64,000 nucleotides of DNA from Pseudomonas petrae (GCF_021728295.1 NZ_JAKJXE010000007.1:248001-312000), one strand, 5' to 3'. Counted from the stretch's first letter, positions 36,025-46,144 are shown. Translations and numbers: made by a program. Notes: a model not told the origin generated them from the letters alone.

Positions 36025-37614
36025 ATGCCCAGATACTTCCACCACCTTCTTCTCGCGCTGTGCCTGTGGCTGCCCTTCGCCGCCCACGCCAGCGATGCCG
36101 GCGACTTTGTCGCGGCCCAATCCTCCGAGCGCGCCCAACTGCTGGAAGCCTGGGCCGCCAAGCCTGACCCGGCGCGCGTCGAATTGCTGGTTGCCCTGCA
36201 GGATGGCCGCGTCGCTGCCGACAGCAGCAACCGGGCGTTTATCCAGAACGGCGACAGCTTCGGCGCCGTCGATCCAGACGCCCCCGCGCTGGCTGATGCG
36301 CCAAACCCCGACACGCCGCAAGCCATCAGCCTGAACAACCGCCTTCGCGGCCTGATCAATACCGCGCTGGCCAGCCATCAACTGCTGGCAGGCGACCCCA
36401 GGGTTCGCCTGGCCGCCGCGCAAATCCTGCAAAAAAGCGCCCGTCCGGCGCAGTTGCCCTTGCTGGTGCAACAAGTGGCCAGCGAACAGGACGACAGCGT
36501 CCATTCGGCCCTGAACCTGGCGCTGGCCAACCTGCAATTGGTCGACGTCAGCCCCACCGTTCGGCTCGCCGCAGTGCGTCTGCTCGGTGAGACCGGTGAT
36601 CCGCTGGCCCGCACCCGGCTGGAAACCCTGCTCGAACCCAACGTTGAAACCGACCCCACCGTGCGCCTGGCGGCTGAAACCAGCCTGGCTCAGGTCAAAC
36701 GCAAGTTGATGATCGGCGAGATCCTCGGGCAAGCCTTCGCGGGCCTGTCGCTCGGGTCGATTCTGCTGCTGGCGGCGCTGGGACTGGCGATCACCTTCGG
36801 CCTGCTGGGTGTGATCAATATGGCCCACGGCGAGATGCTGATGCTCGGCGCTTACGCCACCTACGTCGTGCAGATGATGTTTCAGCGTTACGCCCCCGGC
36901 GCCCTTGAGTTTTATCCGCTGGTGGCGCTGCCGATCGCGTTTTTCGTCACCGCGTGCATCGGCATGGCGCTGGAACGCACGGTCATCCGACACTTGTACG
37001 GTCGCCCGCTGGAAACACTGCTGGCGACATGGGGCATCAGCCTGATGCTGATCCAGCTGATTCGCGTGGTGTTCGGCGCGCAGAACGTCGAAGTGGCCAA
37101 CCCGGAATGGCTGTCGGGCGGCATTCAGGTGCTGCCCAACCTCGTGCTGCCCTGGAACCGCATCGTCATCATCGCCTTCGCGCTGTTCGTCGTCGTGCTG
37201 ACCTGGTTGCTGCTGAATAAAACCCGCCTGGGCCTGAACGTGCGTGCCGTCACCCAGAACCGCAACATGGCCGCCTGCTGCGGCGTGCCCACCGGGCGCA
37301 TCGACATGATGGCTTTCGGGCTCGGCTCCGGTATCGCCGGGCTGGGTGGCGTGGCACTGAGTCAGATTGGCAACGTCGGCCCCGACCTGGGCCAGAGCTA
37401 CATCATCGACTCCTTCCTCGTGGTCGTGCTCGGCGGCGTCGGTCAACTGGCTGGCAGCGTCACGGCGGCCTTCGGATTGGGCATCGCCAACAAGATCCTC
37501 GAACCGCAGATCGGCGCCGTACTGGGCAAGATCCTGATCCTGGCGCTGATCATTCTGTTCATTCAGAAACGTCCGCAAGGCCTCTTCGCACTCAAAGGAC
37601 GGGTGATCGACTGA
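36025..37614 (+). CDS. urtB: Urea ABC transporter, permease UrtB
   Basis: The 529 residues start with a signal-like segment (YFHHLLLALCLWLPFAAHAS). About 200 residues of extracytoplasmic helical sequence follow, with HEAT-like repeats (DPRVRLAAAQILQKSA, SPTVRLAAVRLLGETGDP, DPTVRLAAETSLAQVK). A LivH-type permease with about eight helices then runs from residue 235 (LGSILLLAALGLAITFGLLG). The N-terminal extension is normal for UrtB of Pseudomonas. ATG 36025 is favoured over 36001 because CCAGGA sits seven bases before it. It overlaps urtC by one base. Confidence 0.94.
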   Translation: MPRYFHHLLLALCLWLPFAAHASDAGDFVAAQSSERAQLLEAWAAKPDPARVELLVALQDGRVAADSSNRAFIQNGDSFGAVDPDAPALADAPNPDTPQAISLNNRLRGLINTALASHQLLAGDPRVRLAAAQILQKSARPAQLPLLVQQVASEQDDSVHSALNLALANLQLVDVSPTVRLAAVRLLGETGDPLARTRLETLLEPNVETDPTVRLAAETSLAQVKRKLMIGEILGQAFAGLSLGSILLLAALGLAITFGLLGVINMAHGEMLMLGAYATYVVQMMFQRYAPGALEFYPLVALPIAFFVTACIGMALERTVIRHLYGRPLETLLATWGISLMLIQLIRVVFGAQNVEVANPEWLSGGIQVLPNLVLPWNRIVIIAFALFVVVLTWLLLNKTRLGLNVRAVTQNRNMAACCGVPTGRIDMMAFGLGSGIAGLGGVALSQIGNVGPDLGQSYIIDSFLVVVLGGVGQLAGSVTAAFGLGIANKILEPQIGAVLGKILILALIILFIQKRPQGLFALKGRVID

Positions 37615-38693
37615 TGAATCAGCCATTGATGGTCACTGCCGCGCAACGTGCCGGCACCCAAGTCACGGTCGCGGTCGGCGTGGTGATTCTTGCCCTGCTG
37701 ATCGCCCTGCCGTTGTTATCCCTGCTGCCTGAAAGCAACAGCCTGCAGGTGTCGGCTTATACGCTGACGCTGGTGGGCAAGATCCTCTGCTACGCGATCG
37801 TCGCGCTGGCGCTGGATCTGGTCTGGGGCTACGCAGGCCTGTTGTCCCTCGGCCACGGGCTGTTCTTCGCCCTGGGCGGTTACGCGATGGGCATGTACCT
37901 GATGCGAGAAGCGTCGGGTGACAGCCTGCCGGCGTTCATGACCTTTCTGTCGTGGACCGAACTGCCGTGGTACTGGGTGGGCACGCAGCATTTCCTCTGG
38001 GCGATGTGCCTGGTGGTGCTGGCGCCGGGGTTGCTGGCGCTGGTGTTCGGCTTCTTCGCCTTCCGCTCGCGGATCAAGGGCGTGTACTTCTCGATCATGA
38101 CTCAGGCCCTGACCTTTGCCGGCATGCTGCTGTTCTTCCGCAACGAAACCGGCTTTGGCGGCAATAACGGCTTCACCAACTTTCGCAGCATTCTGGGGTT
38201 CAGCATCACCTCCCAAGGCACCCGCGCGGTGTTGTTTCTGCTCACGGTGGTGTTGCTCGCGGGCAGCCTGTTTGTCGGCTGGCGTCTGGCGCACAGCAAG
38301 TTCGGTCGTGTGTTGACCGCCGTGCGCGATGCAGAGAACCGCCTGATGTTCTGCGGCTACGATCCGCGCGGGTTCAAGCTGTTCGTGTGGGTGTTGAGCG
38401 CCGTGCTGTGCGGCCTGGCCGGGGCGTTGTATGTGCCGCAGGTCGGCATCATCAACCCGAGCGAGATGTCGCCGACCAACTCCATTGAAGCAGCCGTCTG
38501 GGTAGCCCTGGGCGGTCGCGGCACGTTGATTGGCCCGCTGCTCGGCGCCGGTCTGGTCAATGGCATGAAGAGCTGGTTCACCGTGGCCTTCCCTGAATAC
38601 TGGCTGTTCTTCCTTGGCGCGCTGTTCATCGTGGTGACGTTGTACCTGCCCAAAGGCGTGATCGGCCTGATCAAGAAAAGGAGCGAGCCATGA
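37614..38693 (+). CDS. urtC: Urea ABC transporter, permease UrtC
   Basis: The 359-residue LivM-type permease has about nine hydrophobic helices. Key blocks are LVWGYAGLLSLGHGLFFALGGYAMG, GVYFSIMTQALTFAGMLLFF, the loop NETGFGGNNGFTNF typical of UrtC, and EAVWVALGGRGTLIGPLLGA-like sequence near the end. It pairs with UrtB to form the channel. The urtD ATG overlaps its stop. Confidence 0.95.
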   Translation: MNQPLMVTAAQRAGTQVTVAVGVVILALLIALPLLSLLPESNSLQVSAYTLTLVGKILCYAIVALALDLVWGYAGLLSLGHGLFFALGGYAMGMYLMREASGDSLPAFMTFLSWTELPWYWVGTQHFLWAMCLVVLAPGLLALVFGFFAFRSRIKGVYFSIMTQALTFAGMLLFFRNETGFGGNNGFTNFRSILGFSITSQGTRAVLFLLTVVLLAGSLFVGWRLAHSKFGRVLTAVRDAENRLMFCGYDPRGFKLFVWVLSAVLCGLAGALYVPQVGIINPSEMSPTNSIEAAVWVALGGRGTLIGPLLGAGLVNGMKSWFTVAFPEYWLFFLGALFIVVTLYLPKGVIGLIKKRSEP

Positions 38694-39544
38694 AGAGCAC
38701 TCCGACTCCTGCGTTTGATCCAGTGCTCGACCCGAACAGCGACGCCGGCACCAGCCGCGACGCCATCGGTCTCGGGCAGGTCGCCGGCAAGGGACTGAAT
38801 ACCTTGCACGGCACGATCCTGACGCTCGAAGACATCAGCGTCAGTTTCGACGGTTTCAAGGCCCTCAACGATCTGAATCTGTACATCCGCGTCGGCGAGC
38901 TGCGCTGCATCATCGGCCCCAATGGCGCGGGCAAGACCACGCTGATGGACGTGATCACCGGCAAAACCCGCCCCAGTCACGGCAAGGCCTGGTTCGGCGA
39001 AACCCTGGACCTGACCAAGATGAGCGAAGTGCAGATCGCCCAGGCAGGGATCGGCCGCAAGTTTCAGAAGCCCACGGTGTTCGAAGCGCTGAGCGTGTTC
39101 GAAAACCTGGAGCTGGCGCAGAAGACAGACAAATCGGTCTGGGCCAGCCTGCGGGCCAGGCTCAACGGCGAACAGCGCGACCGCATTGATGAGGTGCTGG
39201 AGACCATTCGCCTCACGTCATCGATGTCACGCCCCGCCGGGCTGTTGTCCCACGGCCAGAAGCAGTTTCTGGAGATCGGCATGCTGCTGGTCCAGGACCC
39301 GCAACTGCTGCTGCTCGATGAGCCCGTCGCTGGCATGACCGACGCCGAAACCGAATTCACCGCCGAGCTGTTCAAAAGCCTGGCCGGCAAGCACTCGTTG
39401 ATGGTGGTCGAGCACGACATGGGGTTCGTCGGCACCATCGCTGACCACGTCACCGTCCTGCACCAGGGCAGCGTGCTGGCGGAAGGATCGCTGGAAGATG
39501 TGCAGGCGGATGAGCGGGTGATTGAGGTTTATCTGGGGCGGTGA
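38690..39544 (+). CDS. urtD: Urea ABC transporter, ATPase UrtD
   Basis: The 284 residues form a LivG-type ATPase: Walker A GPNGAGKTT (about 83-91), signature region LLSHGQKQFLEIGMLL, Walker B LLLLDEPVAGM and switch VVEHDM. The first 45 residues are a polar extension before the ABC domain. The gene overlaps urtC by four bases and is separated from urtE by a repeat element. Confidence 0.95.
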   Translation: MKSTPTPAFDPVLDPNSDAGTSRDAIGLGQVAGKGLNTLHGTILTLEDISVSFDGFKALNDLNLYIRVGELRCIIGPNGAGKTTLMDVITGKTRPSHGKAWFGETLDLTKMSEVQIAQAGIGRKFQKPTVFEALSVFENLELAQKTDKSVWASLRARLNGEQRDRIDEVLETIRLTSSMSRPAGLLSHGQKQFLEIGMLLVQDPQLLLLDEPVAGMTDAETEFTAELFKSLAGKHSLMVVEHDMGFVGTIADHVTVLHQGSVLAEGSLEDVQADERVIEVYLGR

Positions 39545-39556
39545 ACCGCCGACTGC

Positions 39557-39664
39557 TGATCGTTCCCTCGCTCCGCGTGGGAATGCATCCGGTGACGCTC
39601 CGCGTCACCCAGCAGACGCAGAGCGTCTGATGCGGCGTTACCACGCAGAGCGTGGGAACGATCA
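39557..39664. repeat. About 110-base nested inverted-repeat element, urtD-urtE
   Basis: Terminal inverted ends (TGATCGTTCCC.. and ..GGGAACGATCA) enclose internal mini-palindromes such as GACGCTCCGCGTC and GACGCAGAGCGTC. Two more copies are at 43327 and 63869. It has no coding capacity and looks like a miniature, non-autonomous dispersed element. It splits urtD from urtE without ending the operon orientation. Confidence 0.9.
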
Positions 39665-39687
39665 TAGGATTTCTTGAGAAACTGGCC

Positions 39688-40386
39688 ATGCTCCAAGTCG
39701 AAAAGCTCCACCAATACTACGGCGGCAGCCACATCCTCCGGGGTCTGTCGTTTGACGTGAACATCGGCGAGGTCACGTGCCTGCTCGGTCGTAACGGCGT
39801 GGGCAAGACCACGCTGTTGAAAGTGCTGATGGGGCTGCTGCCCGCCAAAGAAGGCGTGGTGCAGTGGGAAGGCAAGCCGATCACCGGCTTCAAGCCCCAC
39901 CAGCGTGTGCATTCCGGGATCGCCTACGTGCCCCAGGGCCGGGAGATTTTCGGGCGGCTGACCGTTGAGGAAAACCTGTTGATGGGCCTGTCGCGCTTCC
40001 CGGGCTCGGAGGCCAAGGAAGTCCCGCCGTTCATTTACGAGCTGTTCCCGGTGTTGCTGCAGATGAAGCACCGGCGCGGTGGCGACCTGTCCGGCGGTCA
40101 GCAACAGCAACTGGCGATCGGTCGCGCCCTGGCCAGTCGTCCTCGCCTGCTGATTCTCGACGAGCCCACAGAAGGCATTCAGCCCTCGGTGATCAAGGAG
40201 ATTGGCGCCGTGATCAAGAAGCTCGCCGAGCGCGGTGACATGGCGATCCTGCTGGTCGAGCAGTTCTACGACTTCGCCGCCGAGCTGGCGGATCAGTACA
40301 TCGTCATGTCCCGCGGCGAGATCGTCCAGCAGGGCCGTGGCGAAAACATGGAAGCCGAAGGCGTTCGGGGTCTGGTCACTATTTAA
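39688..40386 (+). CDS. urtE: Urea ABC transporter, ATPase UrtE
   Basis: The 232 residues form a LivF-type ATPase: MLQVEKLHQYYGGSHILRGL, Walker A GRNGVGKTT, Q-loop YVPQGREIFGRLTV, signature LSGGQQQQLAIGRALASRP, Walker B LLILDEPTEGIQP. The start at 39688 matches the UrtE N-terminus; the frame upstream runs into the repeat element. It is the last importer gene, 49 bases before ureD. Confidence 0.95.
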   Translation: MLQVEKLHQYYGGSHILRGLSFDVNIGEVTCLLGRNGVGKTTLLKVLMGLLPAKEGVVQWEGKPITGFKPHQRVHSGIAYVPQGREIFGRLTVEENLLMGLSRFPGSEAKEVPPFIYELFPVLLQMKHRRGGDLSGGQQQQLAIGRALASRPRLLILDEPTEGIQPSVIKEIGAVIKKLAERGDMAILLVEQFYDFAAELADQYIVMSRGEIVQQGRGENMEAEGVRGLVTI

Positions 40387-40435
40387 TGCGCCGATCAGCT
40401 AAGGTACGGTCCTTCGATAACACGATAATCGACTT

Positions 40436-41281
40436 ATGAATCTTCCTGCCCACACCGCCCTGTTCACCCCCAGCTGGCATGCCGAGCTGGAGCTGGCGTA
40501 TGGGCGTTTCGGCGACAGCACGCGCCCGACCCAGCGGCGTCACAAAGGTCCATTGCGGGTGCAAAAGCATCTATATGCCGAAGGCCCGCAGGTCTGCCAA
40601 CACATCATCGTTCACCCGCCGGGCGGCATTGCCGGCGGCGATCGGCTGGACATCAGCGCCAGCGTCGGCGCCAACGCCTGGGCGCAATTGACCAGCCCCG
40701 GCGCGGCGAAGTGGTACCGCGCGGCGGGTCCCGCTTATCAACAGCTGGACATCAACGTCGCTGCAGGCGGCACGCTGGAATGGCTGCCGCAGGAGAGCAT
40801 CGTCTTCAGCGAGGCCAAGGCTGAACTGACCACGCGGATCGACCTTGAGGGTGACGCCCGGCTGTTTTATTGGGACGTGGTTGCGCTGGGCCGGCCGGCC
40901 AGCGGCGAGCGTTTCGATCAGGGCCACTTTCAGGCGCATCTGGATATCCGGCGTGACGGCAAGCTGTTGTGGCACGAGCGCCAGCGCATCGTCGGCGGTG
41001 ACGGTTTGCTGGATTCGCCGATCGGCCTTTGTGGCAAACCGGTGTTCGCGACGCTGATCGTGACCGGGGAAATCGATGCAGCATTGATGGAGCGTTGCCG
41101 TGACCTGGCCGAGCACTCAACCGTGCGCGGCGATTTGAGTCAGTTGCCCGGTTTGATCATCGCCCGCTGCCTGGCCGATGAAGCGCTGCACGCGCGGGCC
41201 TGGCTGATTGAATTATGGAAACTGCTGCGCCCTGCCCTGCTGGGCCGCGAAGCGGTGGCGCCGAGGATTTGGAGCACCTAG
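40436..41281 (+). CDS. ureD: Urease accessory protein UreD
   Basis: UreD binds apo-urease and, with UreF and UreG, forms the nickel-delivery complex. The 281 residues contain [20 protein letters not shown], the conserved [28 protein letters not shown], and [15 protein letters not shown]. The length is typical. It opens the ureDAB(C) segment and is followed by a REP pair before ureA. Confidence 0.95.
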   Translation: MNLPAHTALFTPSWHAELELAYGRFGDSTRPTQRRHKGPLRVQKHLYAEGPQVCQHIIVHPPGGIAGGDRLDISASVGANAWAQLTSPGAAKWYRAAGPAYQQLDINVAAGGTLEWLPQESIVFSEAKAELTTRIDLEGDARLFYWDVVALGRPASGERFDQGHFQAHLDIRRDGKLLWHERQRIVGGDGLLDSPIGLCGKPVFATLIVTGEIDAALMERCRDLAEHSTVRGDLSQLPGLIIARCLADEALHARAWLIELWKLLRPALLGREAVAPRIWST

Positions 41282-41295
41282 GAGCTGCGGATATC

Positions 41296-41398
41296 TGTAG
41301 GAGCGCGCTTGCCCGCGATTGCGGTGGGTCCGTCGCCATTTATGTCACAGACACACCGCAATCGTCCGGATGCGGCCCAGACCAAGCGCGCTCCTACA
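41296..41398. repeat. REP pair between ureD and ureA, second arm diverged
   Basis: The left half tgtaggagcgcgcttgcccg is intact. The right half keeps only aagcgcgctcctaca and its inner part has drifted. It fills most of the 167-base ureD-ureA gap. Confidence 0.85.
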
Positions 41399-41448
41399 AA
41401 GGCTATTTCAGCGCTGACTCATTCAGTTATTTGAAACGGACAAAACCC

Positions 41449-41751
41449 ATGGATCTGACTCCACGCGAAAAAGACAAAATGCTGATCTTCACCGCAGGCC
41501 TGGTCGCCGAGCGGCGGCTGGCACGCGGTCTAAAGCTCAACTACCCGGAAGCGATGGCCTTTATCTCCGCCGCCCTGCTGGAAGGTGCGCGCGACGGCCA
41601 GACCGTCGCCGATCTCATGCACTACGGCACCACCCTGCTGACCCGTGAACAGGTGATGGAAGGCATCCCGGAAATGATCCCGGAAATCCAGGTCGAGGCC
41701 ACTTTTCCGGATGGCACCAAGCTGGTCACCGTGCATCAGCCGATTGCCTGA
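41449..41751 (+). CDS. ureA: Urease gamma subunit
   Basis: The 100 residues are standard Ure[40 protein letters not shown], and the C-terminal [20 protein letters not shown]. The frame is open upstream, but ATG 41449 is the family start. Two acetyltransferase genes separate ureA from ureB. Confidence 0.97.
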   Translation: MDLTPREKDKMLIFTAGLVAERRLARGLKLNYPEAMAFISAALLEGARDGQTVADLMHYGTTLLTREQVMEGIPEMIPEIQVEATFPDGTKLVTVHQPIA

Positions 41752-41794
41752 GCCGCCCTTTGAAACAGCCACACAGGAACACGTGGAAACGAAC

Positions 41795-42346
41795 ATGACG
41801 TATACGATTCGTGACGCATTGCTGACTGACATGCCGGCCGTGCTGGCCATCTACAACGACGCCGTGCTCAACACCACGGCGATCTGGAACGAGCAGCCGG
41901 TGGACCTTGCCAACCGCCAAAGCTGGTTCGCCGCGCGCCAGGCCCAGGCGTACCCGATACTGGTCGCCGTCGACGACCACGATCAGGTGCTCGGCTATTC
42001 GTCGTTCGGCGACTGGCGGCCATTCGAAGGGTTTCGCCACACCGTTGAGCACTCGGTTTACGTGCGCGCCGATCAACGCGGCAACGGCCTGGGTCCGCTG
42101 CTGATGAAAGCGCTGATCGAATGTGCCCGCGCCTGCGAAAAGCACATGATGGTCGCGGCCATCGAAAGCGGAAACGCGGCGTCGATTCACCTGCACGAGC
42201 GCGAGGGTTTCATTACCACCGGGCAAATGCCCCAGGTCGGCACCAAGTTCGGTCGCTGGCTGGACCTGACCTTCATGCAGCTGGACCTGTCGCCAGGCGC
42301 CTCTGCTCCACCCTCGCAAGCGCCCGGCATCACGCCTGTCGCCTGA
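41795..42346 (+). CDS. GNAT N-acetyltransferase, phosphinothricin/methionine-sulfoximine type
   Basis: The 183 residues begin MTYTIRDALLTDMPAVLAIY and carry family features: NTTAIWNEQPVDLANRQSWF, the acetyl-CoA loop VRADQRGNGLGPLLM, and HEREGFITTGQMPQVGTKFG. Close relatives acetylate phosphinothricin, methionine sulfone or sulfoximine. The same gene lies within the urease cluster of P. aeruginosa (PA4866). The C-terminal Ala/Pro tail (SPGASAPPSQAPGITPVA) is unusual. Linkage to nitrogen genes fits detoxification of glutamine-synthetase inhibitors; that link is inferred. Confidence 0.88.
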   Translation: MTYTIRDALLTDMPAVLAIYNDAVLNTTAIWNEQPVDLANRQSWFAARQAQAYPILVAVDDHDQVLGYSSFGDWRPFEGFRHTVEHSVYVRADQRGNGLGPLLMKALIECARACEKHMMVAAIESGNAASIHLHEREGFITTGQMPQVGTKFGRWLDLTFMQLDLSPGASAPPSQAPGITPVA

Positions 42347-43212
<866 letters not shown>

Positions 43213-43222
43213 CGCTGTTTCT

Positions 43223-43313
43223 GTGTAGGAGCGCGCTTGCCCGCGAATCGGTTTCTGTAGCCGAAATCAATGTCGTATGACACGACGCATTCGCGGGCAA
43301 GCGCGCTCCTACA
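43223..43313. repeat. REP pair between ureB and ureC
   Basis: tgtaggagcgcgcttgcccg and cgggcaagcgcgctcctaca flank a spacer of about 50 bases, immediately followed by the 110-base element. Confidence 0.93.
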
Positions 43314-43326
43314 GGTAGAGCGCTGT

Positions 43327-43434
43327 TGATCGTTCCCACGCTCTGCGTGGGAATGCAGCCCCTGACGCTCCGCGTCATACATCGGACGCAGAGCGTCCAG
43401 CGAGGCGTTACCACGCAGAGCGTGGGAACGATCC
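43327..43434. repeat. About 110-base nested inverted-repeat element, ureB-ureC
   Basis: A second copy of the element at 39557, with the same ends (TGATCGTTCCCACGC and GCGTGGGAACGATC) and the same inner palindromes. It ends 20 bases before the ureC start. Confidence 0.92.
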
Positions 43435-43453
43435 ATGAATTCAAGGAATCGCC

Positions 43454-45154
43454 ATGAAAATTTCCAGACAAGCCTACGCCGACATGTTCGGCCCCACTGT
43501 CGGCGACCGTGTGCGTCTGGCCGACACCGAGCTGTGGATCGAGGTCGAGCAGGATTTCACTGTCTATGGCGAGGAAGTGAAGTTCGGAGGCGGCAAGGTC
43601 ATTCGTGACGGCATGGGCCAGGGCCAGGGCGTTGCCGCCGAAGTTGTCGACACGCTGATCACCAACGCGCTGATCATCGATCACTGGGGCATCGTCAAAG
43701 CCGATGTCGGACTCAAAGACGGGCGCATCGCGGCCATCGGCAAGGCCGGCAACCCGGACATCCAGCCCGGGGTCACCATCGCCATCGGTGCCGCGACCGA
43801 AGTCATCGCCGGCGAAGGCATGATCCTCACCGCCGGCGGCGTCGACACGCACATCCACTTCATCTGCCCGCAGCAGATCGAAGAGGCGTTGATGAGTGGC
43901 GTCACCACCATGATCGGCGGCGGCACCGGCCCGGCGACAGGCACCAATGCGACCACGGTCACGCCCGGAAAGTGGCACATGATGCGCATGCTGCAAGCCG
44001 CCGAAGCGTTCCCCATGAACATTGGTTTCACCGGCAAGGGCAACGTCAGCCTGCCCGAGCCGCTGATTGAACAGGTCAAGGCCGGTGCCATCGGCCTCAA
44101 GCTGCACGAAGACTGGGGCACCACGCCCGCGGCCATCGACAACTGCCTGAGCGTCGCCGATCAGTACGACGTTCAAGTGGCGATCCACACCGACACGCTG
44201 AACGAATCCGGCTTCGTCGAAACCACCCTGGCCGCATTCAAGAACCGCACCATTCACACCTACCACACCGAAGGCGCCGGCGGCGGCCATGCACCGGACA
44301 TCATCAAGGCCTGCGGCTTCGCCAACGTGCTGCCGAGCTCAACCAACCCGACCCGGCCGTTCACCCGCAACACCATCGACGAGCACCTGGACATGCTGAT
44401 GGTTTGCCATCACCTGGACCCGAGCATCGCCGAAGACGTCGCGTTTGCCGAGAGTCGCATCCGCCGCGAAACCATCGCCGCCGAGGACATCCTTCACGAT
44501 CTCGGCGCGTTCTCGATGCTCAGCTCCGACAGCCAGGCCATGGGCCGCGTTGGTGAGGTGATCATGCGCACCTGGCAGACCGCCGACAAAATGAAACGCC
44601 AGCGCGGGCCATTGCCCGGTGACGGTGAAGGCAACGACAACTTCCGCGCCAAACGCTACATCGCCAAATACACCATCAACCCGGCGATCACCCACGGCAT
44701 CAGTCATGAAGTGGGCTCGGTGGAAGTGGGTAAATGGGCGGACCTGGTGCTGTGGCGCCCGGCCTTTTTCGGCGTGAAACCGACGCTGATCCTCAAGGGC
44801 GGCTCGATTGCCGCGAGCCTGATGGGCGACGCCAACGCCTCGATCCCGACGCCGCAACCGGTTCACTACCGCCCGATGTTCGCCAGCTACGGCAGCTCAT
44901 TGCACGCCAGCAGCCTGACCTTTATCAGCCAGGCGGCGTTCGATGCCGGCGTGCCGGAGCGGTTGGGCCTGAAAAAACAAATCGGCGTGGTCAAGGGCTG
45001 CCGCCGTGTGACCAAGGCGGACCTCATCCACAACGACTACCTGCCGAACATCGACGTCGATCCGCAGACCTATCAGGTCAAGGCCGACGGCGTGCTGTTG
45101 TGGTGCGAGCCGGCCGACGTGCTGCCGATGGCGCAGCGGTATTTTCTGTTCTGA
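43454..45154 (+). CDS. ureC: Urease alpha subunit
   Basis: UreC is the catalytic subunit, hydrolysing urea at a di-nickel centre. The 566 residues contain [16 protein letters not shown] (nickel His), the carbamylated-Lys region [44 protein letters not shown], and the catalytic [20 protein letters not shown] flap. All expected ligands are present. The ribosome-binding site is AAGGA. The last 32 bases are repeated at 46089-46120. The maturation genes ureEFG are 15 kb downstream, not adjacent. Confidence 0.97.
   Translation: MKISRQAYADMFGPTVGDRVRLADTELWIEVEQDFTVYGEEVKFGGGKVIRDGMGQGQGVAAEVVDTLITNALIIDHWGIVKADVGLKDGRIAAIGKAGNPDIQPGVTIAIGAATEVIAGEGMILTAGGVDTHIHFICPQQIEEALMSGVTTMIGGGTGPATGTNATTVTPGKWHMMRMLQAAEAFPMNIGFTGKGNVSLPEPLIEQVKAGAIGLKLHEDWGTTPAAIDNCLSVADQYDVQVAIHTDTLNESGFVETTLAAFKNRTIHTYHTEGAGGGHAPDIIKACGFANVLPSSTNPTRPFTRNTIDEHLDMLMVCHHLDPSIAEDVAFAESRIRRETIAAEDILHDLGAFSMLSSDSQAMGRVGEVIMRTWQTADKMKRQRGPLPGDGEGNDNFRAKRYIAKYTINPAITHGISHEVGSVEVGKWADLVLWRPAFFGVKPTLILKGGSIAASLMGDANASIPTPQPVHYRPMFASYGSSLHASSLTFISQAAFDAGVPERLGLKKQIGVVKGCRRVTKADLIHNDYLPNIDVDPQTYQVKADGVLLWCEPADVLPMAQRYFLF
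45123..45154. repeat. 32-base direct repeat, copy in the ureC 3' end
   Basis: The last 32 bases of ureC match 46089-46120 at 30 of 32 positions; both differences are third-position transitions in the ureC frame. The copies bound a 930-base segment with two minus-strand genes. Confidence 0.88.
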
Positions 45155-45180
45155 CCGCTACCAGCGCCTGCGACACATAC

Positions 45181-45245
45181 CTGTAGCAGCCGCGCTCGCC
45201 GGCGGTGTTTAACCGACACCACCGCCGACAAGCCGCGCGGCTACA
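45181..45245. repeat. Inverted repeat (REP variant) after ureC
   Basis: ctgtagcagccgcgctcgcc and the roughly inverse gccgcgcggctacag enclose an inner palindrome, cggtgtttaaccgacaccacc. It may serve as a bidirectional terminator between ureC and the convergent gene at 45260. Confidence 0.7.
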
Positions 45246-45259
45246 GGCCACGCCTTAGA

Positions 45260-45532
45260 TCACGAAGACTGCCGGATGAACGCAGGCAATGTGGTTTTGT
45301 GATCAAGCAAACCCAACGTCTGAAGCACGTCGTTGACTGCCCCTAAAACGCCTAACTCCTGATTGGAGAGCTTCTCTTTTCTCACGCTGTTTTTTATCGA
45401 TGAATAGACCAGCAGCTTGCCTTTGGACACATCATCGTCAGGGTCGCCGGGCGCATGCTTGTCATCTTGGATTTTTTCGGTGACAAGCCTGATTTGCTCA
45501 TCCAGGTATGCGTTGAGTTCCTGTGTCGACAT
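45260..45532 (-). CDS. Small unknown acidic/helical protein
   Basis: The 90 residues start MSTQELNAYLDEQIRLVTEK and end TLPAFIRQSS. The composition is hydrophilic and mostly helical (VSKGKLLVYSSIKNSVRKEK, ELGVLGAVNDVLQTLGLLD). No signal peptide, Cys or known motif is seen. AGGAGAG lies just upstream of the ATG. It is the last of two minus-strand genes inside the segment bounded by the ureC-end repeats and is lower in GC than the surroundings. I do not recognise the family. Confidence 0.65.
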   Translation of the reverse strand: MSTQELNAYLDEQIRLVTEKIQDDKHAPGDPDDDVSKGKLLVYSSIKNSVRKEKLSNQELGVLGAVNDVLQTLGLLDHKTTLPAFIRQSS

Positions 45533-45584
45533 GATTGCTCTCCTGAGCTGGCGGCTTACGTGATAGCGGGCGATAGCGAGTTGC

Positions 45585-45935
45585 CTACTCCAACATTGCG
45601 TCGATTCTTTTCTTTATCCAAAACTTCAGATGGAACTCAGGGGCTCGTTGAATGAACAGCAATGCAGGGGCTTCTGTGACCCCACACAGCCTGGCCGACT
45701 TAGGATTGCCATCCAGATCGACACGCACAAATTTCACCCGGTCGCCATAGTCCGCCGAAAGTCCGTCAAGAATCTCCTTGGTGCGGCTGCTGTTATTGGG
45801 CTGCTCCGTCACCTGGCCGGTCTTGGGGTCCGTGTACCGATTCACACCCGGTTTACTGAACTCCACCACGACCGGGATGGATGCTTGCAGGACTTCTTTC
45901 GTAAAATTTTCATCATTCGCTTCAATGATCGTCAT
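45585..45935 (-). CDS. Thioredoxin-fold protein without a CxxC
   Basis: The 116 residues follow a thioredoxin plan: MTIIEANDENFTKEVLQASI, PVVVEFSKPGVN in place of the W-C-G-P-C active site, DYGDRVKFVRVDLDGNPKSA, and the cis-Pro motif VTEAPALLFIQ. The first active-site Cys region is replaced by SKPGVNRYTDPKTG, so it cannot act as a dithiol oxidoreductase. The only Cys is in ARLCGVTEAP. ATG 45935 has GAAAGGAGA upstream. It is paralogous to the gene at 46145. A role as a structural or partner-binding thioredoxin-like protein is inferred. Confidence 0.75.
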   Translation of the reverse strand: MTIIEANDENFTKEVLQASIPVVVEFSKPGVNRYTDPKTGQVTEQPNNSSRTKEILDGLSADYGDRVKFVRVDLDGNPKSARLCGVTEAPALLFIQRAPEFHLKFWIKKRIDAMLE

Positions 45936-46035
45936 GACCGATCTCCTTTCGGTGTTACCGCACGTGGCTTCCATAGCTGGGAGCCGGAGGTTATGCACTG
46001 GCTGTCGGGAAGTTGGACATGCCAACTCACCAACC

Positions 46036-46120
46036 TCAGGCCTTCAATGCTGCATCGACCTTGTCCTTGAAGCTGTCGGCAAGACAGTTGCCGATGGCGC
46101 AGCGGTATTTCCTGTTTTGA
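46036..46120 (-). pseudogene. Possible remnant of a third thioredoxin-like gene
   Basis: On the minus strand DSFKDKVDAALKA-stop resembles the C-termini of the two thioredoxin-like neighbours (WIKKRIDAMLE-stop and WLKAKIDKKIG-stop). Immediately upstream the sequence changes into the antisense of the repeated ureC 3' end. This looks like a recombination scar that kept only the last 14 or so codons. Confidence 0.4.
46089..46120. repeat. 32-base direct repeat, ectopic copy of the ureC 3' end
   Basis: Encodes [14 protein letters not shown] on the plus strand exactly as the ureC end does, but without the rest of ureC. 30 of 32 positions match 45123-45154. Confidence 0.88.
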
Positions 46121-46144
46121 AGCCCAACGGGGGCTTGTAACTCC

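Noticed and set aside
35791..37626. Long minus-strand ORF of 611 codons
   Set aside because: It lies antisense to urtB, which has strong motifs; composition (His/Gln/Asp-rich) is the usual shadow of a GC-rich Pseudomonas gene.
45123..46120. Integrative element with att sites at ureC
   Set aside because: The repeats fit an insertion scar, but no integrase, transposase or excisionase lies in the segment, so it is reported as a finding and not called as a mobile element.
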